Shown piece after piece: positions 1 through 8,807 of a DNA stretch of 32,308 bases (the stretch's first letter is position 1; every line of letters begins with the position of its first letter). A program made the translations under genes and the position numbers. The notes below the pieces were generated by a model. The model made no database searches, was not told the DNA's origin, and was given only the letters and a program-made list of their open reading frames with translations. Location of the stretch: contig JAUIAG010000021.1 of the NCBI GenBank assembly GCA_030425355.1, forward strand, positions 1 through 32,308, in the 5' to 3' direction. Origin of the DNA: Verrucomicrobiia bacterium. GTDB lineage: Bacteria; Verrucomicrobiota; Verrucomicrobiia; Limisphaerales; JAJOIW01.

Positions 1-133
1 GCCGCCATGCAGAAAACCGTCGACGGATCCACAGGTGCTGGCTGAAGAAGCCGGCACGGCACAGACGCCATCCGCTTCCCCCGAATTTCATTGCCAGTCC
101 CTGTCGAATCCCTTTGGATAGGAACCACTCTCT

Positions 134-1144
134 ATGAAAACACCAACTATCTGGAAGGCGGCCCTGGTTTGTGCCATCTCTATCGGCAGCATCGCGGGAC
201 AACAGGCCGGTGCCACTGAAATCGTCACGGCAGCGCGACATTTCCTCGCATCTCTCGACGAGGAACAGCGGGCCCTCGCATCATTTGAATGGGACTCCGC
301 TCAGCGCATGGACTGGCACTTTATTCCCAAGACCCGCAAGGGTCTCCCACTTAAGGACCTGGCACAGGATCAGCAACATCTTGCCTACGCGCTGATCAAC
401 AGCGCCATGAGCCGTCAGGGCGCACTTGAAGCCCTGACAATCATGTCCTTCGAGCACATCCTCTGGGAACTGGAAAACAAGGCTCCGCACCGCGACCCGG
501 CCATGTATCATTTCAGCTTTTTCGGCGGGGTGTCCGACGAAGGCGTCTGGGGCCTGAGCATCGAAGGCCACCACCTGTCCATGAATCTCACCATTGCCGA
601 TGGAAAGGTCGTTTCAGGTACACCGTCCTTCATGGGCACCAACCCCGACATCATTCTCAGTGGTCCCCGCAAAGGCATGCAGATTCTCGACAAGGAACAG
701 CTGATTGCGTTTGAACTGGTGGATTCCCTCAGCGTGGCGCAGCGCCAGTCCGCCGTGCTCTCAGGCAAGGTGCCGGGTGATATTCTCACCGCGGCCAGCC
801 AGAAAGTTGAGAAGATTCAGCCCACCGGCCTCAAAGTCGGCGATATGAACCGCAACCAGAAGCGTCTCCTCATGCAGCTGATAAGAGAATATATTTTCCG
901 ACAGGATCCAGCTCTCGCCACAGCACAAATGAAGGACATCCGGACCCAGGATGAAATCACTTTCTCATGGGTCGGCGAAACCAGACAATTCACTCCCCAC
1001 TACTACAGAATCCAGGGCAGGGATTTCATTATCGAATACTGCAATATACAGAACAATGCCAACCACGCCCATGCAGTGCTGAGAAGCCCAAACAACGATT
1101 TCGGCGCCGGATGGCTGGCGGAACACCTCAGCAATGGTCACTGA
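134..1144 (+). CDS. DUF3500 family secreted protein
   Basis: This 336-residue protein has an N-terminal signal peptide: Lys2, a hydrophobic stretch at about residues 8-22, and a likely cleavage near AGA/TE at 27. It shows the features I associate with DUF3500. A WGLSIEGHHLSMNLTI segment is followed by TPSFMGTNPD, and the C-terminal part reads YYRIQGRDFIIEYCNIQNNANHAHAVLRS then DFG, in slightly broken form. The His-rich and Asn-rich positions in these two blocks are the family's most conserved ones. The family has no established function that I know of; export to the periplasm or outside is inferred from the signal peptide. A GGATAGGAA stretch before the ATG may act as ribosome-binding site. 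The gene stands alone and ends at a strong terminator. Confidence 0.85.
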   Translation: MKTPTIWKAALVCAISIGSIAGQQAGATEIVTAARHFLASLDEEQRALASFEWDSAQRMDWHFIPKTRKGLPLKDLAQDQQHLAYALINSAMSRQGALEALTIMSFEHILWELENKAPHRDPAMYHFSFFGGVSDEGVWGLSIEGHHLSMNLTIADGKVVSGTPSFMGTNPDIILSGPRKGMQILDKEQLIAFELVDSLSVAQRQSAVLSGKVPGDILTAASQKVEKIQPTGLKVGDMNRNQKRLLMQLIREYIFRQDPALATAQMKDIRTQDEITFSWVGETRQFTPHYYRIQGRDFIIEYCNIQNNANHAHAVLRSPNNDFGAGWLAEHLSNGH

Positions 1145-1192
1145 CCGCCGAGCCTGCTCTCCCCTCAATCCCACAGATTCTTTCAACTCACT

Positions 1193-1231
1193 CCTGCCCG
1201 TTTCCCGGAACCGGCAGGTTTTTATTTTTTT
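1193..1231 (+). terminator. Rho-independent terminator after the DUF3500 gene
   Basis: The arms CCTGCC (1193-1198) and GGCAGG (1213-1218) enclose a loop that can pair further (GTTTCC against GGAAC). They are followed directly by a T-rich tail, TTTTTATTTTTT. It lies about 50 bp after the DUF3500 stop codon. Confidence 0.8.
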
Positions 1232-1370
1232 CACCCCACCCCGTCTCACCCCAATCAACAAAGGCTGGATGGAGTGTGTCAGGTGAACACGGCGTGCAGG
1301 AACAACTGATGCCGCTCACTCACCTCTCACCTGTTCTTGACTTTTCAGGCCATTCAGTGTGACTGCGTGC

Positions 1371-1580
1371 TCAGCCCATCTCGCCTTCCGAGCGCACACT
1401 CTCATCGATGCGGCGGGCAATCTTGATTGCCTGCATCACTGAATGATTGATGACCTCGTCCTCATTTGCAGGGGTCACTGTGCCATTCTGAACCTTGGCC
1501 GCAAAAATTGAAGCAGCGCTCTGTAAAATTCCAATTTCAGTGGGAGCCAGATGCAGGTATTCAGTGGAGTGCATGTCCAT
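1371..1580 (-). CDS. Small hypothetical protein, 69 aa
   Basis: A short protein with no family I can name. It is mostly helical in character. The second half (ANEDEVINHSVMQAIKIARR) is amphipathic and the tail is acidic (IDESVRSEGEMG); there is no signal peptide or Cys. Its composition is protein-like and no better ORF covers the interval. Two starts are possible: ATG at 1580 or ATG at 1574. A plausible promoter (TTGATG, 17 bp, TATAAA) abuts the first ATG, so transcription would begin close to the second ATG and the mRNA would be nearly leaderless. It is oriented like the ABC-F gene upstream of it but separated by about 120 bp. Confidence 0.6.
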   Translation of the reverse strand: MDMHSTEYLHLAPTEIGILQSAASIFAAKVQNGTVTPANEDEVINHSVMQAIKIARRIDESVRSEGEMG

Positions 1581-1609
1581 TTTATATCAGAGTGAATCAA
1601 ATTCATCAA
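1581..1609 (-). promoter_or_regulatory. Putative promoter of the 69-aa gene
   Basis: On the minus strand, TTGATG (1609-1604) and TATAAA (1586-1581) are separated by exactly 17 bp. The -10 element directly touches the first ATG of the small gene. The expected transcription start would fall around 1573-1577, next to the second ATG (1574). The call rests only on consensus resemblance. Confidence 0.4.
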
Positions 1610-1702
1610 TTTAATTTACCAGGCTGTGTTGTTGAGTTCTTGCCTGCTTGATCGGAACCGGGCGTGGACGATCCTGGCACTGATCGGGCACACCGGTTCA
1701 AT

Positions 1703-3658
1703 TCAGCTCTGGTCAGCGGTTGTCCTGATTTCCTCGAGTTCTTCCCATCGCTGGTAGAGTGCGGCGACTTTGGCGCGGGCTTCCTCGAGCCGGGTATTCA
1801 GTTCACTCAGGCGGTCTCCGTATTTTTCATGGAAATCAGGCAGTGAGAAAAGTTCTTCAATGGACTCGACTGAAGCTTCGGCCTCCATGAGCCGGTCCTC
1901 CATTTCGGCCAGTTCTTTTTTCTCCATATAGGTCAGGCGCCGCGACTGGCTGGAACTGGTCGAAGCGGACGAGGAGGAATCGGCGGATTTGACTTCAGTT
2001 TTCCGCGGCTGATCCGGCTTATCGGAAAAGGCATTGCCGCTGGCGCCCGACGGAGCCTCCGACTTGAGGCGTTCCTTTTTCTTCTCGTAATAATAATCGA
2101 GGTCGCCGACGGAGTAGTGGATTTGTCCATTCCCTTCGAAGGCAATAATTCCGTCACAGACGCGGTTGAGGAAATAGCGATCGTGGCTGACAACGAGGAC
2201 ACAACCCGGGAATTCAGCCAGTCCTTCCTCGAGCAGCCTGAGAGTCGACAGATCGAGATCATTGGTCGGTTCGTCGAGAATGAGGAAATTGCCGCCTTTC
2301 TTGAGAGTCTTGGCGAGAGCGACCCGGTTTTTTTCACCACCGGAGAGGTGGCTGATCGGACTCATCATCCGTGTGTCACTGAAGAGAAAACGCTTGAGAT
2401 AGGCCCGCACTGCCAGTTTCTGTTCACCGAACTGCACCCACTCCGAGCCCTCGCCGATTTCAGCCATTATGGTGTTGTCGGGATTGATGACAGTGCGGTT
2501 CTGGTCGATGTAGTTGATGCGGGTTTTCTCACCGATGTAAACCGACCCGGCGGAAGGCTGCAGCTCACCGGTGATGAGTTTCAGGAGCGAGGTTTTTCCC
2601 AGCCCGTTCTTTCCGGTGATACCGATTTTCATACCGGCCTCGAATTCGAAGGAAAAGTCGCGGAAGAGTTCACGGTCGCCAAATTGAACGGCGACCTTGT
2701 GCAACTCGACGATGCGGTTGGGCAGTGGCGGCGGCGGCGGAATGACCAGATCAATGGACAGCTCCTGTTCCGGCCCGTCCATATCGAGGGCCTGCTGGTA
2801 TCGGTCGAGCCTTGCCCTGGATTTCGTTCCCCTCGCCTTGGGACCGCGACGGACCCAATCCAGCTCGCGGCGCAGGAAGTTCTGACGGCTCTCCTCATTG
2901 CGCAGTGACTGCGCCAGTCTCTCGGCCTTGGCTTCAAGGTAGCTGGCGTAATTGCCCTCGTAGGAATGAATCACGCCCTGCGCAAGCTCAAGGATCCGCT
3001 GACACACCTGATCGAGAAAATAGCGGTCATGTGTCACCATCAGGAACCCGCCACTATACTGACGGAGGTATTCCGCCAGCCAGTCTATCGAATCGGGATC
3101 GAGGTGGTTGGTCGGCTCATCCAGAAGCAGAAAATCCGGGTTTCCGACCATGGCCTGAGCAAGGGCTATGCGCCGTCGTTCGCCGCCGCTGAGAGTCTCA
3201 CAGGTCTGGCTCAGATCCGGTGTCCTCAGATTTTCGGCGAAAAGTCTGGCCCTGAATTCAAGATTCCAGCCATCCGCCGACTGGATGAGGTGATCAAGCT
3301 CTGCATGCCGGGTTCCGTAGCCAGCCAGACTTTCGTATTCCCGAATCCAGTCCAGCACCTCGCCTCCGCCACGAAGGATATTCTGGAGGACTGTCTCTCC
3401 GGGTTCAATCGAGGTTTCCTGCGAAAGGTAGTGCAGTCGAAGGCGGCGGCGCACGTGGACCATTCCGGAATCAGGCTTCATGACACCGGCGAGAATTCTG
3501 ATGAAACAGGATTTTCCTGTGCCGTTCTGACCGACCATCCCCACCTTGTCCTTTTCGCCGAAACTGGCGGTGGCGCCCCTGAGAATTTCAAGGTCGTTGA
3601 AGCGCAGCTCCAACTCCTGAGCACTGATAACCGTATTGTCCTGTCCTGAAACTGCCAT
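1703..3658 (-). CDS. uup: ABC-F family ATPase, Uup type
   Basis: This is a soluble duplicated ATPase of 651 residues without membrane segments. The first ABC domain has Walker A GQNGTGKS (43-50), signature LSGGE (156-160) and Walker B LLLDEPTNHLD (177-187). The second has GKNGLGKT (349-356), LSGGE (438-442) and LILDEPTNDLD (459-469). The interdomain linker carries WVRRGPKARGTKSRARLDR. The C-terminus holds a Ser-rich spacer (about 560-572) and a coiled coil (573-645), as in Uup rather than EttA. Members act on ribosomes or on DNA-repair intermediates; ribosome association is inferred. The reading frame extends upstream to an ATG at 3748, but a terminator hairpin lies inside that extension (3715-3740). 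The protein also aligns with the family from MAVSGQDN, so I chose ATG 3658. Confidence 0.9.
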   Translation of the reverse strand: MAVSGQDNTVISAQELELRFNDLEILRGATASFGEKDKVGMVGQNGTGKSCFIRILAGVMKPDSGMVHVRRRLRLHYLSQETSIEPGETVLQNILRGGGEVLDWIREYESLAGYGTRHAELDHLIQSADGWNLEFRARLFAENLRTPDLSQTCETLSGGERRRIALAQAMVGNPDFLLLDEPTNHLDPDSIDWLAEYLRQYSGGFLMVTHDRYFLDQVCQRILELAQGVIHSYEGNYASYLEAKAERLAQSLRNEESRQNFLRRELDWVRRGPKARGTKSRARLDRYQQALDMDGPEQELSIDLVIPPPPPLPNRIVELHKVAVQFGDRELFRDFSFEFEAGMKIGITGKNGLGKTSLLKLITGELQPSAGSVYIGEKTRINYIDQNRTVINPDNTIMAEIGEGSEWVQFGEQKLAVRAYLKRFLFSDTRMMSPISHLSGGEKNRVALAKTLKKGGNFLILDEPTNDLDLSTLRLLEEGLAEFPGCVLVVSHDRYFLNRVCDGIIAFEGNGQIHYSVGDLDYYYEKKKERLKSEAPSGASGNAFSDKPDQPRKTEVKSADSSSSASTSSSQSRRLTYMEKKELAEMEDRLMEAEASVESIEELFSLPDFHEKYGDRLSELNTRLEEARAKVAALYQRWEELEEIRTTADQS

Positions 3659-3714
3659 ACCTGAGAAGCAATTGATCCGCCTTACCGTCTCCGAAAAATC
3701 CGCCCCATGAGGAG

Positions 3715-3740
3715 AAAAAAAATCCCGGGAGGTCCCGGGG
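3715..3740 (-). terminator. Rho-independent terminator between the DEAD-box-like gene and the ABC-F gene
   Basis: On the minus strand the sequence folds as CCCGGG, a four-base loop, CCCGGG, then eight T residues (A-run at 3715-3722 on the plus strand). It starts about 30 bp after the helicase-like stop codon at 3770. It precedes the preferred ABC-F start at 3658, so the two genes are probably separate transcription units. Confidence 0.85.
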
Positions 3741-3769
3741 CGCTGCATGGTGATGGATCCGGTCAGACG

Positions 3770-5551
3770 TCAATCATAGTAATTGCCGTCATTACCGCCG
3801 CGCTTGTCCTGTGAGCCGGACTTGTTGCGGAACGGTCCACCGCCGCCCTGGCCGGGTCTCTTGGAGCCGCCACGGCCGCGTCCACCCTTGCCGCCATTGA
3901 TGGTGGAAGCGTAGGCCGGTTCGGCCTTGATCTTGATACCGTTGATGTTGGTCTGGTTGAGTCGGTCGAGCACGAATTCGCTGTGTTCCTTGGCGATCTC
4001 AACCAGTACGTTGGTATCAAAAATTTCGATCATTCCAACGCAGTCCGCGGAGAGGCCTGTCTCGCCAAGAATCGCTCCAACGACATGGTTGGGTTTGATC
4101 TGGTCGCGATAGCCGACATTGAGCGAAATCTGGGTCATTGCCTGACCGCCTCCACCAGGCCGGGGTTTCTTGGGAGGAGCCGGACGCCGGAAGTTGTCGC
4201 GGGCCTGGGTTCCATGTGCTGTCTGGCGCGGGGGCTTGCGCATCGCCCGGGCCTCGTCTTCAAATCCGCGAACTTTGCTCTGCTGTTCAAGAGCATGGTC
4301 AATGGCGGCCGCCAGCGCATCACATGTCGAAGGCGCCACAGCGAGAATCCGCTGCACCATCGCTTCACGACGGCGGAAATCCCCTCTGACCAGCCTGGTG
4401 GAAATGGCATCAAAACACCGGTTTTCCTCTTCCGTGCCAAGGCCTTCGATAAACGGAATCTGATAACGCCGAAGCGACTTGCCAAGGGCGTCCTCGATCA
4501 CATCCAGCTGGGCAATTTCCTCCGGAGCCACAAAGATCAGATTTCTGGAGGCGACTCGCGCTCTTTCCCCGAAATCGTCCACTTCGTGACTCAGTTCGTA
4601 TTGAATGACCTGCTGAACGCCTTCGAGATCAAGGCCCTCTCCGCCAAGGTCGGTGACAATGAGAAAATCGATATCCCCGGCATTGAAGTAATCAATGGCG
4701 TCGTTGCGCTCGGAACTGGTTGAAGCTGCTCCCAGCACGGCGGTGCGGTAGCCCTTGAGATTGAGTACCCGGGACAGTTCACGGCCCGTATTCACCGTAT
4801 TGCAGTAGAGCACGGAGGAGTGCAGATCATAAAAATCGATCAGTCGCTGCAGAACTTCCATCTTTGCCATGCGGCCGACTTCGTAGACCTCCTCCTCCAT
4901 GGCAGGATCGAGTTCCATGGATGGTTCGATGGACACCTGAATATATTCCTCGGTGAACTGTTCGACGATGCGAAGCACCGGGTCTGTATCCGCACGGGTG
5001 TAAGCAATAAACTGGGTGTCCTCCGTGGTGGACTCCAGCAGCGAATCCACTGCCTCCTCGCTTGTTCCGGCGGCTATCTCAGACAGCTCGTCGGCGATGA
5101 TTGCTTTCAGATCATCGAAAACCACCTTCTCCTGGTCAATCAGTCCCTCGAGGGGCTTCATGGTTGACACGAGGATGGACGGTTTGGACTTGGCGACGCG
5201 CTCAAGAACCGAGTCGGGCTGGCCGTGATAAATACTGGCAACCGTGACACCTTCTTTTTTGGCGGTGTAGACCCGTAATTCCTCGGCCACCTGCAGGGCG
5301 CGGTTGCGGTCGCTCACCAGCACCAGGAACTGTATTTCCTTCAGGTCGGTGTTGACCATCTCCACGGCCGGGATCGCATAGGAATCAATCACGCCGGCAT
5401 TGGATATACATTTGGCAAGCAGGTCCTTGCCTTCCATGATCAGCGGTATACATTCCGCCTGCAAGGATGAACATTTTTCCAACCCGATCCCCTCAACGGC
5501 ACTTTTGATTTCCGATGAGACCTCCAATTCACTGAACAAGGTCCGCTGCAT
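3770..5551 (-). CDS. Degenerate DEAD-box-like protein with DbpA-type RNA-binding domain
   Basis: A 593-residue protein with the overall DEAD-box helicase layout. A Q-motif region retains Gln31 (SSLQAECIP), two RecA-like domains cover about 20-360, and a DbpA/CsdA-type RNA-binding domain covers about 473-546. A basic Gly-rich RGG-like tail follows (553-590). The catalytic motifs are mostly gone. The motif I site reads AKCISNAGVID instead of AxTGxGKT, and motif Ia reads LVSDRNRA. Motif II is ADEL (153-156) rather than DEAD, and motif III is AYTRA rather than SAT. Motif VI is SHEVDDFGERARV and lacks the HRxGRxxR arginines. Motif V survives partly (VTDLGGEGLDL). I infer an RNA-binding protein without helicase or ATPase activity. 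TTG at 5554 directly precedes the chosen ATG; no clear Shine-Dalgarno is seen. Confidence 0.8.
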   Translation of the reverse strand: MQRTLFSELEVSSEIKSAVEGIGLEKCSSLQAECIPLIMEGKDLLAKCISNAGVIDSYAIPAVEMVNTDLKEIQFLVLVSDRNRALQVAEELRVYTAKKEGVTVASIYHGQPDSVLERVAKSKPSILVSTMKPLEGLIDQEKVVFDDLKAIIADELSEIAAGTSEEAVDSLLESTTEDTQFIAYTRADTDPVLRIVEQFTEEYIQVSIEPSMELDPAMEEEVYEVGRMAKMEVLQRLIDFYDLHSSVLYCNTVNTGRELSRVLNLKGYRTAVLGAASTSSERNDAIDYFNAGDIDFLIVTDLGGEGLDLEGVQQVIQYELSHEVDDFGERARVASRNLIFVAPEEIAQLDVIEDALGKSLRRYQIPFIEGLGTEEENRCFDAISTRLVRGDFRRREAMVQRILAVAPSTCDALAAAIDHALEQQSKVRGFEDEARAMRKPPRQTAHGTQARDNFRRPAPPKKPRPGGGGQAMTQISLNVGYRDQIKPNHVVGAILGETGLSADCVGMIEIFDTNVLVEIAKEHSEFVLDRLNQTNINGIKIKAEPAYASTINGGKGGRGRGGSKRPGQGGGGPFRNKSGSQDKRGGNDGNYYD

Positions 5552-5661
5552 CAATCTTACTTTTTCTTTGGTATTTCTCTCTTATCTCCGGAGGCGAACC
5601 ACTCGACTAATTCATTTCACGATAATCAAATTCGCATCCCCAAAACATCATGCCGGCCCGC

Positions 5662-5681
5662 GGTTCAGACATAGCTGAACC
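5662..5681. repeat. Inverted repeat in the ychF/helicase-like intergenic region
   Basis: GGTTCAG (5662-5668) and CTGAACC (5675-5681) are perfect arms around a six-base spacer. No T-run follows on either strand, so this is not a classical terminator. It lies about 110 bp upstream of the DEAD-box-like start and could be an operator or an mRNA leader hairpin. The same interval has a weaker hairpin just after the ychF stop (CCATC/GATGG, 5760-5774). Confidence 0.45.
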
Positions 5682-5782
5682 AATATCACTTTCCGGCGCT
5701 CTTTCGCGATACTTTTATGGATTGAGAAGAAATTGCAAGTTTTTTTGAATAAAGATTTTCCATCGGCCGGATGGTTGGATCA

Positions 5783-6886
5783 TTACACATTGAAGCGGAA
5801 GAGGAGCACATCGCCATCCTGAACGACATAATCCTTGCCTTCGATGCGGTAGAGGCCCTTTTCGCGGGCGGCTGCCACCGACCCGCAGGACACCAGGTCC
5901 TGGTAACTGACTGTCTCAGCCTTGATGAAACCCCGTTCAAAATCGGAATGAATAACTCCGGCGGCCATGGGCGCCGTGTCGCCGATATGAATTGTCCAGG
6001 CGCGGACTTCCTTTTCCCCTGCGGTGAAATAGGTGCGGAGTCCCAGCAACTGGTAAGCCGCACGGATCAGCGAACCCACCCCGGATTCCTCGACCCCGAG
6101 TTCTGCCAGAAACTCCTGCGCCTCCTCAGGGGAGAGATCGACAAGGTCGCTTTCGATCTGGGCGCTGATCACAACAGTTTCACACCCATGATGTTCGCGG
6201 GCGTACTGCTGGACGCGCTGGACGAATTCGTTGGACGAAGGGTCCTTCAGATCCTCTTCCCTGACATTGGCGGCAAAGAGGGTCGGCTTTGATGTCAGGA
6301 GAAAAAAATGATGGGCAATGGCCTTTTCGGCGGGCTCGAGTTCGAGGGTCAGAACGGGTTTACCGCTGTCCAGGTGCGGGATGATCTTCTCAAGCACTTC
6401 ATTCTGTGCCACGGCCTCCTTGTTCCCCCGCTTGACTTCCTTGTTGATGCGGTCGCGCTGACGGGTTGCTGAATCCATATCGGCAAGAATCAGCTCCGTG
6501 CTGATGGTTTCGATATCCCGGATTGGATCAATGGCTCCATCGACGTGATGGATGTCCTCATCCTCAAAGCAGCGGACCACCTGGATAATGGCGTCGGTTT
6601 CACGGATATTGGAGAGGAACTTGTTACCGAGCCCCTCTCCTTCAGCGGCGCCTTTGACCAAACCGGCGATGTCGACAAATTCTATGGCAGCCGGAATAAT
6701 GGTCTCAGTGCCGGCAATTTCAGCCAGTGGGGCGAGCCGTTCATCCGGCACATTCACAATGCCGACGTTCGGGTCGATGGTGCAGAAAGGAAAATTCCCG
6801 GAAGCGGCCTTGCGCGTACGGGTCACCGCGTTAAACAGAGTCGACTTGCCCACATTGGGCAGCCCTACAATACCGGCTCTCAACAT
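5783..6886 (-). CDS. ychF: Ribosome-binding ATPase YchF
   Basis: At 367 residues this has the usual length of YchF/OLA1, a TRAFAC-class P-loop protein that prefers ATP and binds ribosomes. It shows GLPNVGKST (8-16) as P-loop, a DIAGLVKGA switch region, AANVREED in place of the NKxD guanine-specificity motif, and the C-terminal TGS-like domain. That domain includes [15 protein letters not shown] and [11 protein letters not shown] and ends in DVLLFRFNV. The gene starts 32 bp after the obg stop on the same strand, so it is probably cotranscribed with obg. No clear Shine-Dalgarno precedes the ATG. Confidence 0.96.
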   Translation of the reverse strand: MLRAGIVGLPNVGKSTLFNAVTRTRKAASGNFPFCTIDPNVGIVNVPDERLAPLAEIAGTETIIPAAIEFVDIAGLVKGAAEGEGLGNKFLSNIRETDAIIQVVRCFEDEDIHHVDGAIDPIRDIETISTELILADMDSATRQRDRINKEVKRGNKEAVAQNEVLEKIIPHLDSGKPVLTLELEPAEKAIAHHFFLLTSKPTLFAANVREEDLKDPSSNEFVQRVQQYAREHHGCETVVISAQIESDLVDLSPEEAQEFLAELGVEESGVGSLIRAAYQLLGLRTYFTAGEKEVRAWTIHIGDTAPMAAGVIHSDFERGFIKAETVSYQDLVSCGSVAAAREKGLYRIEGKDYVVQDGDVLLFRFNV

Positions 6887-6918
6887 ATCAGTGGTGCTAA
6901 CCTAATGATGCGGACTGC

Positions 6919-8316
6919 CTATTCGCAAGCCCGGACTTTGAGAAGCAGAAGCTCCTTCAATTTATCCAGTCCGAGATCAAAGGCCGCGGCAATCTCCGCA
7001 TCCGGGTAAATGCCCGTCTGGTGGTGGAATTCCTCGAGGTTCCCGCGGGACGGAGCCTCATCCATCTTGTTGGCAATGACAACTCTTGCCTTCTCCATCA
7101 GACTGGCATCATAGAGAGCCAGTTCCTGCAGCAGCTGTTCGTAGTCCTCCCATGGCTGGCGCCCATCCGTGCCGGCCATATCGAGGACGATGGCCAGAAC
7201 CCGACATCGCTGAATGTGCCGGAGAAACTCGTGTCCGAGACCCACATTGCGATGTGCGCCCTCGATCAGACCGGGAATATCGCACATGGTCACCCGTTGA
7301 AAATCCTTGTATTCGATCACACCGACGCTCGGATTGAGCGTGGTGAACGGGTAATCGGCGATCTTGGGCGTGGCCGCTGACAGTACCGAGAGGAGCGTGC
7401 TTTTTCCGGCATTCGGAAAACCGACCAGTCCCACATCCGCAATCAGCAGCAGCTCGAGCCGGAAATCCGCCTCCTCGCCCGGCTCGCCCGGCTGCGCGAA
7501 TTTGGGTGCCTGCCGTCTGGCGGTGGAAAAGTTCTTGTTGCCCAGTCCACCGCGGCCGCCTTTGCAGAGGATATGGCGCTGGCCGGGCTTGAGCATGTCC
7601 ACTTCAAAGACCTCGATTTTCTCAAACTGCGGCTGTGCTTCCGACTCCTCGGGCAGTTCCTCCAGATCAATTTCTATGGCCCTGATTTCACCGCCCGCCT
7701 TCTGCCGAAGTACGGCTCCCTCCCCTCCCAGCTGGGAGACGAGTTTGAAAGTGTCGCTGTCCTCTTCGAATTCAGACGGGTCACCATCCTCATCCTGGTC
7801 CTCTTCAGCCCGGGGGATACCCTCTTCAGCTGCCTCACCTTCCCCTTCGATACCGGTGTGGCCGTCTTCGACGGACTCCTCCGAATCATGTCCATCGGCG
7901 AGTCCGATTTCCTCCGGCTCCGGAGAATCGGTATCATGAAAAGTTTCACTCGCGGCGGAGTCACCGGAGTCGCTCCCGGATCCGGGGTCTGAAGCCGCTC
8001 CCAGCGGTCGCTTTTCGATCCGCCAGACCCTGGTCCCGCATGGCACCTTGACGACGAGGTCCTTGCCTGAGCGGCCCTCCATCTTTCTGCCCTTCCCGGG
8101 GAGACCGTTTTTGGCAACAAGCCAGGGCTGGTAGAACTGCTGCACAAGGCTGGTCAGATCGTCTGTGGCCTCCAGTACAACACTGCCGCCGCGACCGCCA
8201 TTGCCGCCGCTCGGGCCGCCTTTCGGCCTGAAAGCTTCACGGTGAAAGGCCACACAGCCGGCTCCACCGCTGCCGGCTTTCACATGCACCACAATATCAT
8301 CTACAAACATCGCCAT
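6919..8316 (-). CDS. obg: GTPase Obg with an acidic insertion
   Basis: This is the 50S-assembly GTPase of the rplU-rpmA-obg cluster. The Gly-rich Obg fold begins FVDDIVVHVKAG and contains GGPSGGNGGRGG. The G domain has GFPNAGKST (299-307), DIPG (346-349) and NKMD (416-419). At 465 residues it is about 120 longer than a typical Obg. The extra length is one acidic, low-complexity block at about residues 101-235, rich in Glu, Asp, Ser and Gly. It interrupts the Obg fold between GTRVWRIEK and LKPGQRHILCKGGRGGLGN. The protein ends soon after the G domain, without the usual C-terminal OCT extension. A GGAGGGTG sequence lies upstream of ATG 8316; ATG 8310 is the alternative. Confidence 0.95.
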   Translation of the reverse strand: MAMFVDDIVVHVKAGSGGAGCVAFHREAFRPKGGPSGGNGGRGGSVVLEATDDLTSLVQQFYQPWLVAKNGLPGKGRKMEGRSGKDLVVKVPCGTRVWRIEKRPLGAASDPGSGSDSGDSAASETFHDTDSPEPEEIGLADGHDSEESVEDGHTGIEGEGEAAEEGIPRAEEDQDEDGDPSEFEEDSDTFKLVSQLGGEGAVLRQKAGGEIRAIEIDLEELPEESEAQPQFEKIEVFEVDMLKPGQRHILCKGGRGGLGNKNFSTARRQAPKFAQPGEPGEEADFRLELLLIADVGLVGFPNAGKSTLLSVLSAATPKIADYPFTTLNPSVGVIEYKDFQRVTMCDIPGLIEGAHRNVGLGHEFLRHIQRCRVLAIVLDMAGTDGRQPWEDYEQLLQELALYDASLMEKARVVIANKMDEAPSRGNLEEFHHQTGIYPDAEIAAAFDLGLDKLKELLLLKVRACE

Positions 8317-8433
8317 CTTGTCTAATTCACCCTCCCGCTGCTCATGACCCGGATCCGCATTGATTGACCGCCCCGAAGTGAGGACCAGGCAGCTTCTTCA
8401 GCCTGTCAATTGATCAGAATCGCCATGGAAATG

Positions 8434-8460
8434 AAAAAGGCGAGACTTGCTGCCTCGCCT
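8434..8460 (-). terminator. Rho-independent terminator after rpmA
   Basis: On the minus strand AGGCGAG and CTCGCCT form a seven-base stem (arms 8454-8460 and 8438-8444), followed by TTTTT and CATTTCC. It lies 25 bp after the rpmA stop. It should at least partly uncouple the ribosomal protein genes from obg, whose own promoter would have to lie in 8317-8433. Confidence 0.75.
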
Positions 8461-8484
8461 GATTTCGTGGAAAGTCGTTTTTCC

Positions 8485-8754
8485 CTATTGAGAAGCCGGC
8501 TCGGCGACGGCTTCAGGCTTGACGCTCACCTGGCGTTTGGCCCGGTTGAATTCGACCCGCCCGTCCACAAGGCTGTAGAGGGTCCAGTCGCGACCGACCC
8601 CGACATTCTCGCCAGCATGAAATCTTGAGCCGCGCTGACGAACAATGATGGTTCCGGCCAGAACAGGCTGGCCGCCAAATCTTTTGATACCGAGACGCTT
8701 GCTGTGGCTGTCGCGTCCGTTACGGGAACTTCCCTGTCCTTTCTTGTGTGCCAT
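8485..8754 (-). CDS. rpmA: 50S ribosomal protein L27
   Basis: An 89-residue protein that starts [20 protein letters not shown] and continues with [11 protein letters not shown] and [10 protein letters not shown], the hallmark L27 sequence. The N-terminal tail approaches the peptidyl transferase centre in the ribosome. There is no N-terminal extension of the kind cleaved in Firmicutes. The C-terminus has a short Ala/Pro/Glu tail. It lies 53 bp after rplU, with an AGAAGGA ribosome-binding site about 10 bases before the ATG. Confidence 0.98.
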   Translation of the reverse strand: MAHKKGQGSSRNGRDSHSKRLGIKRFGGQPVLAGTIIVRQRGSRFHAGENVGVGRDWTLYSLVDGRVEFNRAKRQVSVKPEAVAEPASQ

Positions 8755-8807
8755 TGTCTGGTTATCCTTCTAAATGAATGATTGTTGGGGGTGAGAACTG
8801 ACTTGGG

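Noticed and set aside
3659..3748. N-terminal extension of the ABC-F protein to ATG 3748
   Set aside because: The extension would encode the terminator hairpin and its T-run and has no counterpart in the family.
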